Assembly (NCBI RefSeq): GCF_001552155.1
Contig: NZ_BCQQ01000031.1
Span: forward strand, 1 to 59,791
Direction: 5' to 3'
DNA from: Actinomadura formosensis NBRC 14204
GTDB taxonomy: Bacteria > Actinomycetota > Actinomycetes > Streptosporangiales > Streptosporangiaceae
Length of the DNA stretch: 59,791 bases
Positions 34,092 to 42,674 of the stretch are shown piece by piece; position 1 is the first letter of the stretch, and each line of letters opens with the position of its first letter. The notes under the pieces are model-generated. The model did no database searches and was not told the DNA's origin. It was given only the letters and a program-made list of their open reading frames with translations. The translations under genes and the position numbers were made by a program.

Positions 34092-36241
34092 CGCAGCTCC
34101 GCCAGCAGTGCCGCGGCCTGCTCGACCTCGGGCGCGCCGGTCAGCGGCACGCAGCCGCCGCCGTCCTTGCCGAACGCCGCCACGATCTCCTTCACCGGCG
34201 AGGACGCGCACGTCGCCGGGCCCGTCAGCACCACGGTCAGCCGGAGGCCGGGGTGCCGCTTGCGGAACTCGCCCGACAGCCACGCCGTCCGCGCGCCGAG
34301 CCGGGGGTTGGTGCCGGGACTCTGCCCGTCGGTGACGAGGATGAGATTCTGCCGGCCGGACCCGACGCCGGCCGCCGCGATCGCGTCGCCGAGCGCCCGG
34401 TCGGTCCCACCGGAGGCGGTCGCCTGCAGGTCGCTCAGGACGGTGTTCTTCTGCTCCGGTGACGCCGCTTCCTGCGGGACGTTCCCCACCAGATCCGGGT
34501 CGTCCGGCGACGCCGACGACGACACCTGCAGACCGACGCGGTCATTGCTCTGCAACTGCGACACCAGGCTCCGCAGGAACGACGTCCCGCGGGCGAGCCG
34601 GGAACCCCCGCGTCCCTGCGCCGCGCCGCCCATCGACCCGGACGCGTCCAGCAGCAGCGCCAGCGCCGTCCGCGGACGGGCCGCGCCGACGCGGTCCAGG
34701 CTCCGCTGGACGTCGTCCGGCGTCGTCGGGCGCACGGCGTCCGGCATCACCCGGCTTCCCATGACGCCCTGCAGCCGTGCCAGATAGTGGTGCCGGCCGT
34801 CGCCCTCCCGCACGGACGGGATACGGCCCTCGCCGTTCCGGAAACCCTGCAAGGTCAGCGGGTTGCGCTGCAGCCAGCGGTAGAACGCGGTCACCGCCGC
34901 GTCCCGCTCCCGCGTGTCCTGCCCGCGCCACCGCACCTGGACGAACGGGTAGTCGAGCGTCGGCAGGCCGTTCGCGTAGTACGGATAAAGGCGCCACTTC
35001 ACCGACTGGGGGGCGTCGGGATCGACGGCGCCGCAGCGGTCGTCCCCGAGCGGCAGCCCCGTGTCGTAGTCGTGCAGCACCTGCTCGGGGACGGCGACCG
35101 CGATGTCGTCGGGAGGGTCGGCCTGCCCCGCGGCGGCCCGCTGCCGGAACCGGCACAGCAGCGACACCGCGTCCGACGCGACCAGGTCGGCGGGCTCGGC
35201 GAACCGCTCGTCGCTCCGGTCGTCGCCGGGCAGCGCATCGTAGAGCGCGGGCGCGACGGCCAGCGACGCCGACGACGTCTCCGGGACGGGCCGGGCGATC
35301 GCGCGCAGCTTCACCCCCGCGTCCGCGATCCGCGTCAGCAGCGCCGCCGGGTCGGGCGCGATCGGCATCCTGCTCGGATCGGCGACGGACCCGTGCGCGC
35401 CGGGGAACAGCGCCAGCACCAGCGGCGACGACCCGAGCGAGCCGAGCATCCGGAAGGACGGATCGCCCTCCCCGCCGCCCGGACCCGCGGCCGGGCCCCC
35501 GCCGGCCAGCGCCGCCGTGCGGGGCACCGGAGACCCGCCCCCTGCGGCGTTCCGGGTGTCGATCTGCCCCGGGCTCTTAGGGACGAAGTCGTACTCCGCC
35601 GTGGAGGAGGGGAGCCAGATGTCGGGCTGCGGGCCCAGAAGCTGCTCGTCGTCGGCACGCCCCACGCCCGCCGGCTTGCTGCGCCGCCACAGAAGGCTGA
35701 ACCCGTCGTACAGGGAGAGGGGCCCGGCCTCCGGGACGACGGTGACGCTGTACTTGCGGCAGCCGCGGTCCTCGTCGGCGTTCACGAACTCGGCCGCGGC
35801 GGCGCGCAGCGGCGTCAGCGTCTCCGGCGCGGTCAGCACCCGCAGCTCCAGCGGCTGCCCGCACGCGTCGGTGTGCCGCCACACGCGATGCGCGCCGGCC
35901 CCGGCGAGCAGGACCAGCGCCATCGCCGCGGCTCCGGCGCACCCCCACGCGAGCGCCGTGCCGCCCCGCCGCAGTACCTTCCACACGCGTTCCAGCGCGG
36001 TGCGCGCCGTATCGGGATAGAAGACGAACAGTGCCGCGGTCGCCAGCGCGACGACCAGCAGCGTGATGGCCGCGTTCAGCCAGAACGAGCCGTGGACGAG
36101 CGTCACCCCCAGGCTGACGACCACGGTGGAGGACGCGTCGAGGATGACGACCTGGAGGGCGCGGCGGAGCCAGGGCGGTAAACCGTCCGGGCGTCCCGGC
36201 TCCGGTGATCGGTTGCCGTCGCCGCCGTGCGGTCCCGTCAT
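34088..36241 (-). CDS. Membrane protein with solute-binding and vWA domains (717 aa)
   Basis: Three predicted helices near the N-terminus (about residues 35-55, 60-80, 93-115) would put the rest outside. Residues about 125-510 form a solute-binding-like domain (LELRVLTAPETLTPLRAAAAEF, SLYDGFSLLW, GLPTLDYPFVQV, AVTAFYRWLQRNP). Residues about 525-717 are a von Willebrand A domain with a full MIDAS: DASGSM, Thr in SGGTDRALGDAI, and Asp in ILVTDGQ. Followed directly by the solute-binding gene at 32778. ATG 36241 is chosen; a GTG at 36295 would add 18 residues. Confidence 0.82.
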   Translation of the reverse strand: MTGPHGGDGNRSPEPGRPDGLPPWLRRALQVVILDASSTVVVSLGVTLVHGSFWLNAAITLLVVALATAALFVFYPDTARTALERVWKVLRRGGTALAWGCAGAAAMALVLLAGAGAHRVWRHTDACGQPLELRVLTAPETLTPLRAAAAEFVNADEDRGCRKYSVTVVPEAGPLSLYDGFSLLWRRSKPAGVGRADDEQLLGPQPDIWLPSSTAEYDFVPKSPGQIDTRNAAGGGSPVPRTAALAGGGPAAGPGGGEGDPSFRMLGSLGSSPLVLALFPGAHGSVADPSRMPIAPDPAALLTRIADAGVKLRAIARPVPETSSASLAVAPALYDALPGDDRSDERFAEPADLVASDAVSLLCRFRQRAAAGQADPPDDIAVAVPEQVLHDYDTGLPLGDDRCGAVDPDAPQSVKWRLYPYYANGLPTLDYPFVQVRWRGQDTRERDAAVTAFYRWLQRNPLTLQGFRNGEGRIPSVREGDGRHHYLARLQGVMGSRVMPDAVRPTTPDDVQRSLDRVGAARPRTALALLLDASGSMGGAAQGRGGSRLARGTSFLRSLVSQLQSNDRVGLQVSSSASPDDPDLVGNVPQEAASPEQKNTVLSDLQATASGGTDRALGDAIAAAGVGSGRQNLILVTDGQSPGTNPRLGARTAWLSGEFRKRHPGLRLTVVLTGPATCASSPVKEIVAAFGKDGGGCVPLTGAPEVEQAAALLAELR

Positions 36242-36619
36242 CCACGCCCCATCGCCGTGTAGGTCCCGAATCCCAAGCCCCCCGGCACTGGCCACTCATG
36301 ATACGTAACCGGACCGTCGCGGTCAGCGGGATCCGCTGACCGGGGCCGGTCGATCCCCGCGGCGTCCACGGTCCGTCCCGCCGGCCGGCCCCTTGCGGGG
36401 ACCACCTGCGGAACACGCGGGCTGACCGCCTGCCGGGGAACGTTCGGGAAGCCGTCGCCGGGAACGTCGAACGCCTCCGGCTGTTCGTGCGTACAACGGC
36501 ACATGGAAGAAGGTCGCCCCGCTCGACGACGCCACGCCCCCCGCCGGTTGACCGTCACGCAGGCGACGCGACACACGGGTAGGAGGTGAGGCTCGGATCC
36601 CAGACTGCTGTGGCCCTGA
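36242..36619. other. Intergenic region upstream of the vWA gene
   Basis: About 380 bases with no supported gene. Short open frames on both strands lack ribosome sites or recognisable domains. It must contain the promoter for the vWA/solute-binding pair; I cannot place it. Confidence 0.4.
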
Positions 36620-36620
36620 A

Positions 36621-36660
36621 ACCGGCCGCCGTATCCCACCGGGGTGGTACGGCGGCCGGT
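36621..36660 (-). terminator. Terminator of the btu-cbiZ operon
   Basis: Perfect 13-bp arms (ACCGGCCGCCGTA at 36621-36633 and its complement at 36648-36660) with a 14-base loop. It begins one base after the cbiZ stop on the minus strand. Confidence 0.75.
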
Positions 36661-36661
36661 G

Positions 36662-37345
36662 CTAATTGCTGGGGGTTTCCAGGTAGCGGGCGTAGTCGAG
36701 CGCGCCGGCGTGGACGGCGGCGTGCACCGCGCGGGCGATCCTCGCGCCCCAGATCGAGCGGGGCCCGGCGAAGATCTCCTCCGGCCCGGCGGTGGGGGCC
36801 GCGACGCAGATGGCGTCGGACGCGGTGCCCGTGCACGGGAAGCCCGCCTCCAGGAGCGCCTGGGTCTTGGCCTCGGTGGCGGTCACGACCGCGTTCACCA
36901 GGGCCGCGTCGCTCAGCGGGACGGGCACGGCGACGACGATGTTGACGGTGCCGGGCTGCCAGGCGGGTTTCCCCTCCAGCGGCGCGAGCTCCGGGTCGGC
37001 GGCTCCGGCGGGGGCGGCGGCCCAGGTCGGCACGCGCAGCCCGACCGTCGCCGAGGCGCCGACGCCTTCGTCCTCCCGCCGCATCGTGCGGGACACGGAG
37101 GCGGCCGTGAGCATCCCGACGCCCGGCCCGTCCAGCCCGTACGACGCCGCCAGCTCGGCCAGGTGAACGACCGGGTCGGTGCGCGCGTAGGCGCCCGGGA
37201 CCTGCGCGTTCAGCACCCACCGGGCCGGGCCGATCCCGCCGCCCAGCATCGCGGACGAGATCGCCCGGTGGCCGTCGCCGGGCCGCCACACCGTCGCGGC
37301 GAGCCGTTTTCCGCCCTCCTCGCGCCACACGGTCTCCAGGTTCAC
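36662..37345 (-). CDS. cbiZ: Adenosylcobinamide amidohydrolase (227 aa)
   Basis: CbiZ family; removes the aminopropanol side chain of adenosylcobinamide to adenosylcobyric acid so that salvaged corrinoids can enter B12 synthesis. Seen: AISSAMLGGGIGPARWVLNAQV, VGMLTAASV, TVNIVVAVPVPLSDAALVNAVVTATEAKTQALLEAG, CTGTASDAICVAAP. GTG at 37345 overlaps the ATPase stop (GTGA). Its presence in a cobalamin-riboswitch operon fits remodelling of imported corrinoids. Confidence 0.92.
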   Translation of the reverse strand: MNLETVWREEGGKRLAATVWRPGDGHRAISSAMLGGGIGPARWVLNAQVPGAYARTDPVVHLAELAASYGLDGPGVGMLTAASVSRTMRREDEGVGASATVGLRVPTWAAAPAGAADPELAPLEGKPAWQPGTVNIVVAVPVPLSDAALVNAVVTATEAKTQALLEAGFPCTGTASDAICVAAPTAGPEEIFAGPRSIWGARIARAVHAAVHAGALDYARYLETPSN

Positions 37346-38112
37346 GGGCGCTCCAGCGACAGGAGCGGCCGGCCGCCCGGACCGGTGGTGACGTGGACGC
37401 GGGCGTCGAAATGCTTTTCGACGGTGGGCCCGGTGAGGACCTCCTCCGGCGTTCCGGCCGCGGCGACCCGGCCGCCCGAGATCAGGACCAGCGCGTCGGC
37501 GTACTGGCCGGCGAGGGTGAGGTCGTGGATGGTGGTCACCACGGTCAGCTCGTCGGACAGCCGCAACCGGTCGACCAGCTCCATCACCTGCTGCTGATGG
37601 CCGATGTCGAGCGCGGACGTCGGCTCGTCCAGCAGGAGGACCGGCGTCTGCTGCGCCAGCGCGCGCGCCAGCACGACGCGCTGCCGCTCCCCGCCGGAGA
37701 GGTGATCCAGGGGACGGGCCGCGAAGGCCGTGAGGTCCAGGCGGTCGAGGACCTCCTCGGTGATGGACCGGTCGCGGGCGCTCTCCCGCCCGAGATGCGG
37801 GATGTAGGGGGAACGCCCCAGAAGGGTGTAGTCGAACACCGTCATGCCCACGGGGAGGTTCGGGCTCTGCGCGGCATAGGCGACGAGGTGGGCCCGCTGC
37901 CTCGGTTTGAGGCGCTGCGAATCCTCGCCCGCCACGCTGATCTCGCCGCGCGAGGCCACCAGGCCGAGGACCGCGCGCAGCAGCGTCGACTTCCCGGCGC
38001 CGTTCGGCCCGATGACGGCCGTCCACGACCCGGCGGGGACCTCCAGCGACACGCCTGCCAGGACCCGCCGGCCGCCGAGCGACACCTCCAGGTCCCGCAC
38101 CCGGACCGTCAC
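37342..38112 (-). CDS. btuD: Corrinoid ABC transporter ATPase (256 aa)
   Basis: ABC ATPase of the FecE/BtuD class. Walker A GPNGAGKSTLL, Q-loop YAAQSPNLPVGMTVFDYTLLGR, signature LSGGERQRVVLARALAQ, Walker B LLLDEPTSALD, switch TTIHDLTLA. Starts with GTG overlapping the permease stop. Substrate assigned from the riboswitch and cbiZ rather than from the ATPase itself. Confidence 0.92.
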   Translation of the reverse strand: MTVRVRDLEVSLGGRRVLAGVSLEVPAGSWTAVIGPNGAGKSTLLRAVLGLVASRGEISVAGEDSQRLKPRQRAHLVAYAAQSPNLPVGMTVFDYTLLGRSPYIPHLGRESARDRSITEEVLDRLDLTAFAARPLDHLSGGERQRVVLARALAQQTPVLLLDEPTSALDIGHQQQVMELVDRLRLSDELTVVTTIHDLTLAGQYADALVLISGGRVAAAGTPEEVLTGPTVEKHFDARVHVTTGPGGRPLLSLERP

Positions 38113-39191
38113 GTCCCCACCTGCCTGCGGGACGCGCGCAGCACCACGACGAAGAACGGGCCGCCGACGAACGCCGTCACCACGCCGAGCGGAAGCTCGC
38201 CGGGGCTGGTCGCCGTCCGCGCCACGAGGTCCGCCACCTCCAGGAACGCCGCCCCGCCGAGCAGCGACAGCGGCAGCACGACCCGGTACGAGCCGCCCGC
38301 CAGCCGCCGCACCACATGCGGCACGACGATGCCGACGAACCCGATCAGACCGCTCACCGCCACCGCCGACGCCGTCGCCAGCGACGCCGCGACCAGCACG
38401 GTCAGCCGCACCCGCGGCGCCGCCAGCCCGAGGCTCGCGGCCTCCTCGTCCCCGACGCTCAGCACGTCCAGGAGCCGGCCGTGGGTGAGCAGCACCACCG
38501 TGGAGATCAGCGCGTACGGGGCGACCAGCGCGAGCTGGTCCCAGTCCGCCGAGCCGACCCCGCCGAGAATCCAGGAGAAGATCCGCTGCAGCTCCTCGGC
38601 CTTCAGCTGCTGGATGAACGTCTGTGCCGCCGCCAGGAACGACGACACCGCGACGCCCGCCAGCACGAGCGTCGCCGCGCCGTCGCCTTCCGCCGTCCGG
38701 CCGAGCACGTAGGCGAGGCAGACCCCGCACAGCGCGCCGGCGAACGCGGCGAGCGGCACGCCGTACCCGGGATCGCCGGGCACCAGGACGATCACGAGGG
38801 TCGCCCCGACCCCGGCGCCCGCCGCGGCGCCCAGCAGGTACGGGTCGGCGAGCGGGTTGCGGAACACGCCCTGGTACCCGGCGCCCGCCATGGCGAGCAT
38901 CCCGCCGACCAGCGCCGCCATCAGCGCGCGCGGCACCCGCAGTTCGAACAGGACGCTCTGGTCGATCACCCCGAGGCCGGAGTCGACGTGCACGAACGGG
39001 ATCTTGTCCGCCAGCGCCTTCAGGACCCCGCCGGCGGGCAGCCCGGCGGCGCCCACCAGCACACCGGCCAGCAGGGTCGCCGCGAGCAGCGCCACCGCCA
39101 CCGCGAGGGGCAGCGCCCGCAGCCTGGCGTGCGGCTGCCCCGTCCGCTTCGCGCGGGGGAGCCTGCGGGGGGCCCTGAAGGCCGTGGTCAC
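38109..39191 (-). CDS. btuC: Corrinoid ABC transporter permease (360 aa)
   Basis: FecCD/BtuC family with about ten helices: LRVPRALMAALVGGMLAMAGAGYQGVFRNPLADPYLLG (conserved N-terminal block), WILGGVGSADWDQL, LGLAAPRVRL, and GLIGFVGIVVPHVVRRLAG (coupling region). GTG at 39191 overlaps the binding-protein stop (GTGA). Confidence 0.93.
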   Translation of the reverse strand: MTTAFRAPRRLPRAKRTGQPHARLRALPLAVAVALLAATLLAGVLVGAAGLPAGGVLKALADKIPFVHVDSGLGVIDQSVLFELRVPRALMAALVGGMLAMAGAGYQGVFRNPLADPYLLGAAAGAGVGATLVIVLVPGDPGYGVPLAAFAGALCGVCLAYVLGRTAEGDGAATLVLAGVAVSSFLAAAQTFIQQLKAEELQRIFSWILGGVGSADWDQLALVAPYALISTVVLLTHGRLLDVLSVGDEEAASLGLAAPRVRLTVLVAASLATASAVAVSGLIGFVGIVVPHVVRRLAGGSYRVVLPLSLLGGAAFLEVADLVARTATSPGELPLGVVTAFVGGPFFVVVLRASRRQVGT

Positions 39192-40105
39192 CGCGCCTTC
39201 TGGACGGCGTCGCCGATCGCCTTGACGAACTGGGGCAGGCGGGGACCCCAGCGGGACGCGATGTCGTCGTCGAGTTCGACCACGTTCTCGTTCTTCACGG
39301 CGTCCAGGCCGGACCAGCCGGGGCGCTTGGCCAGGGCGGCACTGCCCTGGCCGCAGCACTTGGTGTCGGCCAGGAAGATCAGGTCGGGGTCCTGCTTGAG
39401 CACGTGCTCACGGGACAGCTGCGGGTAGCCGCCGGCCGCCTTGTCGGCCTTGTCGGCGACGTTCTGCAGGCCGAACAGCCCGTACACCTGGCCCACGAAC
39501 GTCTTCGAGGTGACCGAGTGCAGCTGGGGGTCGAGCTCGTGGTAGTACGTCCGGCCCTTGGCCTTGGACGCCGCCGCGACCGTCTGCTGGATCTCGGTCC
39601 GCATGTCGCCGGTGAGCTTCTTCGCCTCGGCGGTGTGCCCGGTGGCCTGGCCGAGGTCGTTGATCTCGTCGTAGGCCTCGTCCATGTTCGTCGCCGCGGG
39701 CTCCAGCAGGACGGGGACCTTCACCTTCTCCAGCGCCTTCACGATGCCGTCCATGTCGTCCGACAGGACGACGAGGTCGGGCCGGTACTTGATGATCGCC
39801 TCGGCGTTCGGCTTGAAGCCGGACAGCTTCGTGCGGGGCGCGTTCGCCGGGTAGTTGGAGTAGTCGCTGACCGCCACCACCTGCGAGCCGGCGCCGATGG
39901 CGAACAGCGTCTCGGTGTGGGTGGGGGAGAGCGACACGATCCGCTTGGGGGCGGCGGGGACGTTCACCGCGCCGTTCGCGGCCTGGACGGTGACGGTCTC
40001 GGCGCTGCTCGCGGCGCCGGCCTCGCCGTCATCGCCGCCGCATGCGGCCGTGACCACCACGACGCCGATCGCCATCACCGCGCCGAAGGTACGTACGGGT
40101 CTCAC
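39188..40105 (-). CDS. btuF: Corrinoid-binding lipoprotein (305 aa)
   Basis: Lipoprotein with signal segment and lipobox ending TAAC (Cys near residue 22). Periplasmic-binding-protein type 3 domain: RIVSLSPTHTETLFAIGAGSQVVAVSDYSNYPANA, RPDLVVLSDD, LKQDPDLIFLADTKCCG. GTG at 40105 has GGAGG five bases upstream. First gene of the btuFCD-cbiZ unit, behind a cobalamin riboswitch. Confidence 0.93.
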   Translation of the reverse strand: MRPVRTFGAVMAIGVVVVTAACGGDDGEAGAASSAETVTVQAANGAVNVPAAPKRIVSLSPTHTETLFAIGAGSQVVAVSDYSNYPANAPRTKLSGFKPNAEAIIKYRPDLVVLSDDMDGIVKALEKVKVPVLLEPAATNMDEAYDEINDLGQATGHTAEAKKLTGDMRTEIQQTVAAASKAKGRTYYHELDPQLHSVTSKTFVGQVYGLFGLQNVADKADKAAGGYPQLSREHVLKQDPDLIFLADTKCCGQGSAALAKRPGWSGLDAVKNENVVELDDDIASRWGPRLPQFVKAIGDAVQKAR

Positions 40106-40184
40106 AGAAGCCTCCAGGCTGCCGGGAAGCCGCGGCCCGCTCATGACTCATGACGGATCGCCCTTCCACGAGGTCGAAAATCGT

Positions 40185-40335
40185 CGGCGCGCGAAGGAGG
40201 CGACCTGGCTCGGCCACTTCGAGAGGGGCACCACAGTTGCGGGACAGCGCCGGGTTCACACCGGACTTCGCTCCTGGGCGCGCAGCATCGCAACGCTATC
40301 AGCCGGCGAATCCGGTTCCACCGGGTGCGCGGGGT
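40185..40335 (-). ncRNA. Cobalamin (B12) riboswitch
   Basis: On the minus strand the core reads GTGTGAACCCGGCGCTG, then CCCGCAACTGTGG, then GTGGCCGAGCCAGGTCGCC, in the order and spacing of the AdoCbl aptamer. The core spans about 40195-40275 and lies 90 bases before the btuF start. No T-run hairpin follows; with the ribosome site close by, control of translation is more likely than termination. Outer boundaries are approximate. Confidence 0.92.
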
Positions 40336-40355
40336 GAGCATCGTCCCATCCGCCC

Positions 40356-40385
40356 TTGACGGAGTGAGTACTCACTCCGTACCGT
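40356..40385 (+). promoter_or_regulatory. Leaderless TetR promoter inside a 22-bp perfect palindrome
   Basis: -35 TTGACG (40356-40361), 18-base spacer, -10 TACCGT (40380-40385), then 7 bases to the TetR ATG at 40393. The perfect palindrome at 40359-40380 (half ACGGAGTGAGT) covers the spacer and touches both boxes, which suits autorepression. It is also close to the start of the divergent riboswitch transcript. Confidence 0.8.
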
Positions 40386-40392
40386 GGGCGGC

Positions 40393-41097
40393 ATGGAGGG
40401 CAAAAGCCGGCGCCGGGCGCCGGGAATGCGCCCGCAGCAGCGCCGAGAGATGATCGTCCGGACCGCGCTGCCGCTGGTCGCCGAGCACGGCACGGCCGTG
40501 ACCACCGGGCAGATCGCGCGCGCCGCCGGCATCGGCGAGGCAACGATCTTCCGGGTGTTCGCCGACAAGGACGAACTGCTGGACGCGTGCGTCGCCGAGG
40601 CGCTGCGGCCCGACCACGTCCTGGCGGAGATCGAGGCGATCCCGCTCGACCAGCCGCTGCCGGCCCGGCTCGCCGAGGCGAGCGCCGCGATCGACGCCTA
40701 CCTGGCCCGCATGGGCATGGTCATCGGCGCCCTGCACGCCACCGGCCGCCGCGGGCGCGGGATGCCCGGCCCCGGCGACCCCGGCGGCGGGATGCACGGG
40801 GCCGGCGGGAACGGGGCCGGCGGGAACAGGGCCGGCGGGGAGAGCGCCGGTGCCGCCCCCGACCGCGGTGCCGCCATGGACCGGACCCGCGACGCCATCG
40901 CCGAACTGTTCGAACCCGAGCGCGACCGGCTCCGCCTGCCCGTCGACCAGATCGCGAGCCTGTTCATGGGGCTGGCGTTCACGCGCGCACGCCCGCCCGG
41001 CGGACCGTCCGCCGGGCCCGGCACCTCGGAGCCGTCCATGGAGGAGTACCTCGACGTCTTCCTGCACGGCGCCCTCAAAGAAGGAACCGCCGAATGA
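40393..41097 (+). CDS. TetR-family regulator with Gly-rich repeat insert (234 aa)
   Basis: HTH: RREMIVRTALPLVAEHGTAVTTGQIARAAGIGEATIFRVFADKDELLDACV. The ligand domain is interrupted at about residues 116-160 by a Gly/Ala/Asn-rich stretch (GGGMHGAGGNGAGGNRAGGE) encoded by a 15-bp tandem repeat. It overlaps the VOC gene (ATGA), so the two form an operon. A perfect 22-bp palindrome upstream is the likely operator. Confidence 0.9.
   Translation: MEGKSRRRAPGMRPQQRREMIVRTALPLVAEHGTAVTTGQIARAAGIGEATIFRVFADKDELLDACVAEALRPDHVLAEIEAIPLDQPLPARLAEASAAIDAYLARMGMVIGALHATGRRGRGMPGPGDPGGGMHGAGGNGAGGNRAGGESAGAAPDRGAAMDRTRDAIAELFEPERDRLRLPVDQIASLFMGLAFTRARPPGGPSAGPGTSEPSMEEYLDVFLHGALKEGTAE
40797..40841 (+). 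repeat. 15-bp tandem repeat inside the TetR gene
   Basis: Three consecutive units of CGGGGCCGGCGGGAA, the last with two changes. In frame, each unit adds five residues of the type NGAGG. Such a repeat can change copy number by slippage without shifting the frame. Confidence 0.75.
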
Positions 41098-41471
41098 CGA
41101 TCAGCCTGAACCACGCGATCGTGACCGCCGCCGACAACGACGAGGCCGCCCGCTTCTTCGCCGCCGTCATGGGCCTGGAGTACACGGGCGCGCATCCGCA
41201 CGCGCGGCATTTCGTCCCGATCCGGGGGAACGAGGGGCTCACCCTCGACTTCATGACGGTCGCCTACCCGCAGGGCCACCACCTGGCCTTCGACGTGGAC
41301 GCCCTGACGTTCGACACGATCGTCGAGCGCCTCGACGCCCGCGAGATCCCCTACGGCGACGAGCCCGCGCACCCCGACAACGGACGCGTGGACTCCTCCC
41401 ACCCGCTCGGCGGGCGGCGCGTTTACTTCTCCGACTCCAGCGGCAACCTTTACGAGGTCATCTCGCCCTGA
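41094..41471 (+). CDS. VOC-family (glyoxalase/dioxygenase-like) protein (125 aa)
   Basis: Single vicinal-oxygen-chelate domain: LNHAIVTAADNDEAARFFAAVMGLEYTG with a possible metal His in the first strand, HLAFDVDALTFDTIVERLDAREIPYG, and GGRRVYFSDSSGNLYEVISP with the C-terminal Glu ligand. Could be a dioxygenase, isomerase or resistance protein. Co-transcribed with the TetR gene, which probably responds to its substrate. Confidence 0.88.
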   Translation: MTISLNHAIVTAADNDEAARFFAAVMGLEYTGAHPHARHFVPIRGNEGLTLDFMTVAYPQGHHLAFDVDALTFDTIVERLDAREIPYGDEPAHPDNGRVDSSHPLGGRRVYFSDSSGNLYEVISP

Positions 41472-41568
41472 CGGGCTTGAACGTCCGCCCGGCACGCTCG
41501 TTCGGCGGAACGGCGGCCCGCACCAGCGGCCTCCCCCCACATTCACTGGCCGCCTTGCCGGGGAGCCG

Positions 41569-42216
41569 TCAGGGGTGGCGTTCGGGGTCGTGGGCGGCCC
41601 GGTCCCTGGCCTCCATGAAGAAGTCGAACAGCGCCGTGGTGCCGGGCAGCAGGCGCAGGGGACGCGCCGCGCCGAAGGACGCGTTCCAGAACGAACCTTG
41701 GCGTGGCTTCCACGGACCCGCATACGCGTACGGCTCGTCCAGGTGTGCGTCTCCCGGGGAGACGCCGTAGTTGACCTCGTCGAGGCTGATGGCCAGATCG
41801 AAGTGTTCGGGCCACAGCACGGACGCGATCTCCGGGGCGAACCTGGACAGGGCATCGTGCGCGCGGCCGAACGCCTCCTGGATGCGGTGCGCGGCCTCGG
41901 CATCGACACTGAGGACGTCGTCCAGGCCGACGCCGCTGCCATCCTCGTAGAGGTTCTCCGCCGCCCCGGCCTCGATGTTCGCCGCCGCGGCGAGTTCACG
42001 GCATGTGGCGCCGTTCAACGGGATCTCCCGGTCGCCGCACACGAGCTCCGTCTCCCGTACGCGGAGGTCGGGCGCCCGGACGGTACCGAACCCGCCCGGG
42101 ACGGCCTTAAGCCGGATCGTCCCGCTCTGGCGGTATTGCGGGCCGGCGAGCACCAACTCCGCCACCCCGTGCAGCGAGCGGCGCGCGGTTCCCAGAGTCC
42201 GCGGATCGACGGTCAT
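41569..42216 (-). CDS. Conserved hypothetical protein (215 aa)
   Basis: No function recognised. The N-terminal half is beta-rich (ARRSLHGVAELVLAGPQYR, GTIRLKAVPGGFGTVRAPDLRV) and the middle has GATCRELAAAANIEAG. The second half has EVNYGVSPGDAHLDEPYAYAGPW and ends RDRAAHDPERHP. No signal peptide or membrane segment. ATG at 42216 gives the natural start of MTVDPRTLGTARRSLHG. Stands alone between convergent neighbours. Confidence 0.75.
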   Translation of the reverse strand: MTVDPRTLGTARRSLHGVAELVLAGPQYRQSGTIRLKAVPGGFGTVRAPDLRVRETELVCGDREIPLNGATCRELAAAANIEAGAAENLYEDGSGVGLDDVLSVDAEAAHRIQEAFGRAHDALSRFAPEIASVLWPEHFDLAISLDEVNYGVSPGDAHLDEPYAYAGPWKPRQGSFWNASFGAARPLRLLPGTTALFDFFMEARDRAAHDPERHP

Positions 42217-42261
42217 GCTCCATCCTCCGTTAGGGTGCGCATCCACGCCGGACGGCCTCGC

Positions 42262-42555
42262 TCACGAATCGCCCGGGTCCCCGCCTCGGGGCGCGTACAA
42301 CTGTGCCAGCTCACGGTCGTTCCGTGCCCACCTGCGATGGCGGGCGGCCGACTGCAGATGCAGGTCGGCCTCCTCGGGGTGGGCGGCGGCCATCTCCTCC
42401 AGCAGCGCCGCCGCCCGCTCATGGGCGCACGCCGAGGACACCATCGCCCGGCACGCGTACTCGTCGCCCTCACCCCGCCGCGGTCCGCCCGGGGGGCCGG
42501 CCTCCCGCCGGGTTCCGCGCGCCTTCACCCCGAGCGCGCGGTCTTCGCTGTCCAT
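42262..42555 (-). CDS. Small hypothetical protein (97 aa)
   Basis: Unrecognised. The C-terminal part (ACAHERAAALLEEMAAAHPEEADLHLQSAARHRRWARNDRELAQLY) has the regular helical, amphipathic look of a real short protein. The N-terminal half is Gly/Arg-rich and less convincing. Start at ATG 42555 has only a weak G-rich site; an internal ATG would leave about 60 residues. Confidence 0.45.
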   Translation of the reverse strand: MDSEDRALGVKARGTRREAGPPGGPRRGEGDEYACRAMVSSACAHERAAALLEEMAAAHPEEADLHLQSAARHRRWARNDRELAQLYAPRGGDPGDS

Positions 42556-42674
42556 ACCCGCCCGCCCGACGCCCGAGCCCGCCGATCGGCCACCCCACCA
42601 GACACGCTCCCTATCTACCCCGCGGCTCGTCCGCCCAGCCCCATCCAGGAGCAAATGCGGAGGCACGTCACCCG

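Noticed and set aside
36323..36639. Short minus-strand frames upstream of the vWA gene
   Set aside because: No ribosome sites, Arg/Gly-rich composition and no recognisable motif.
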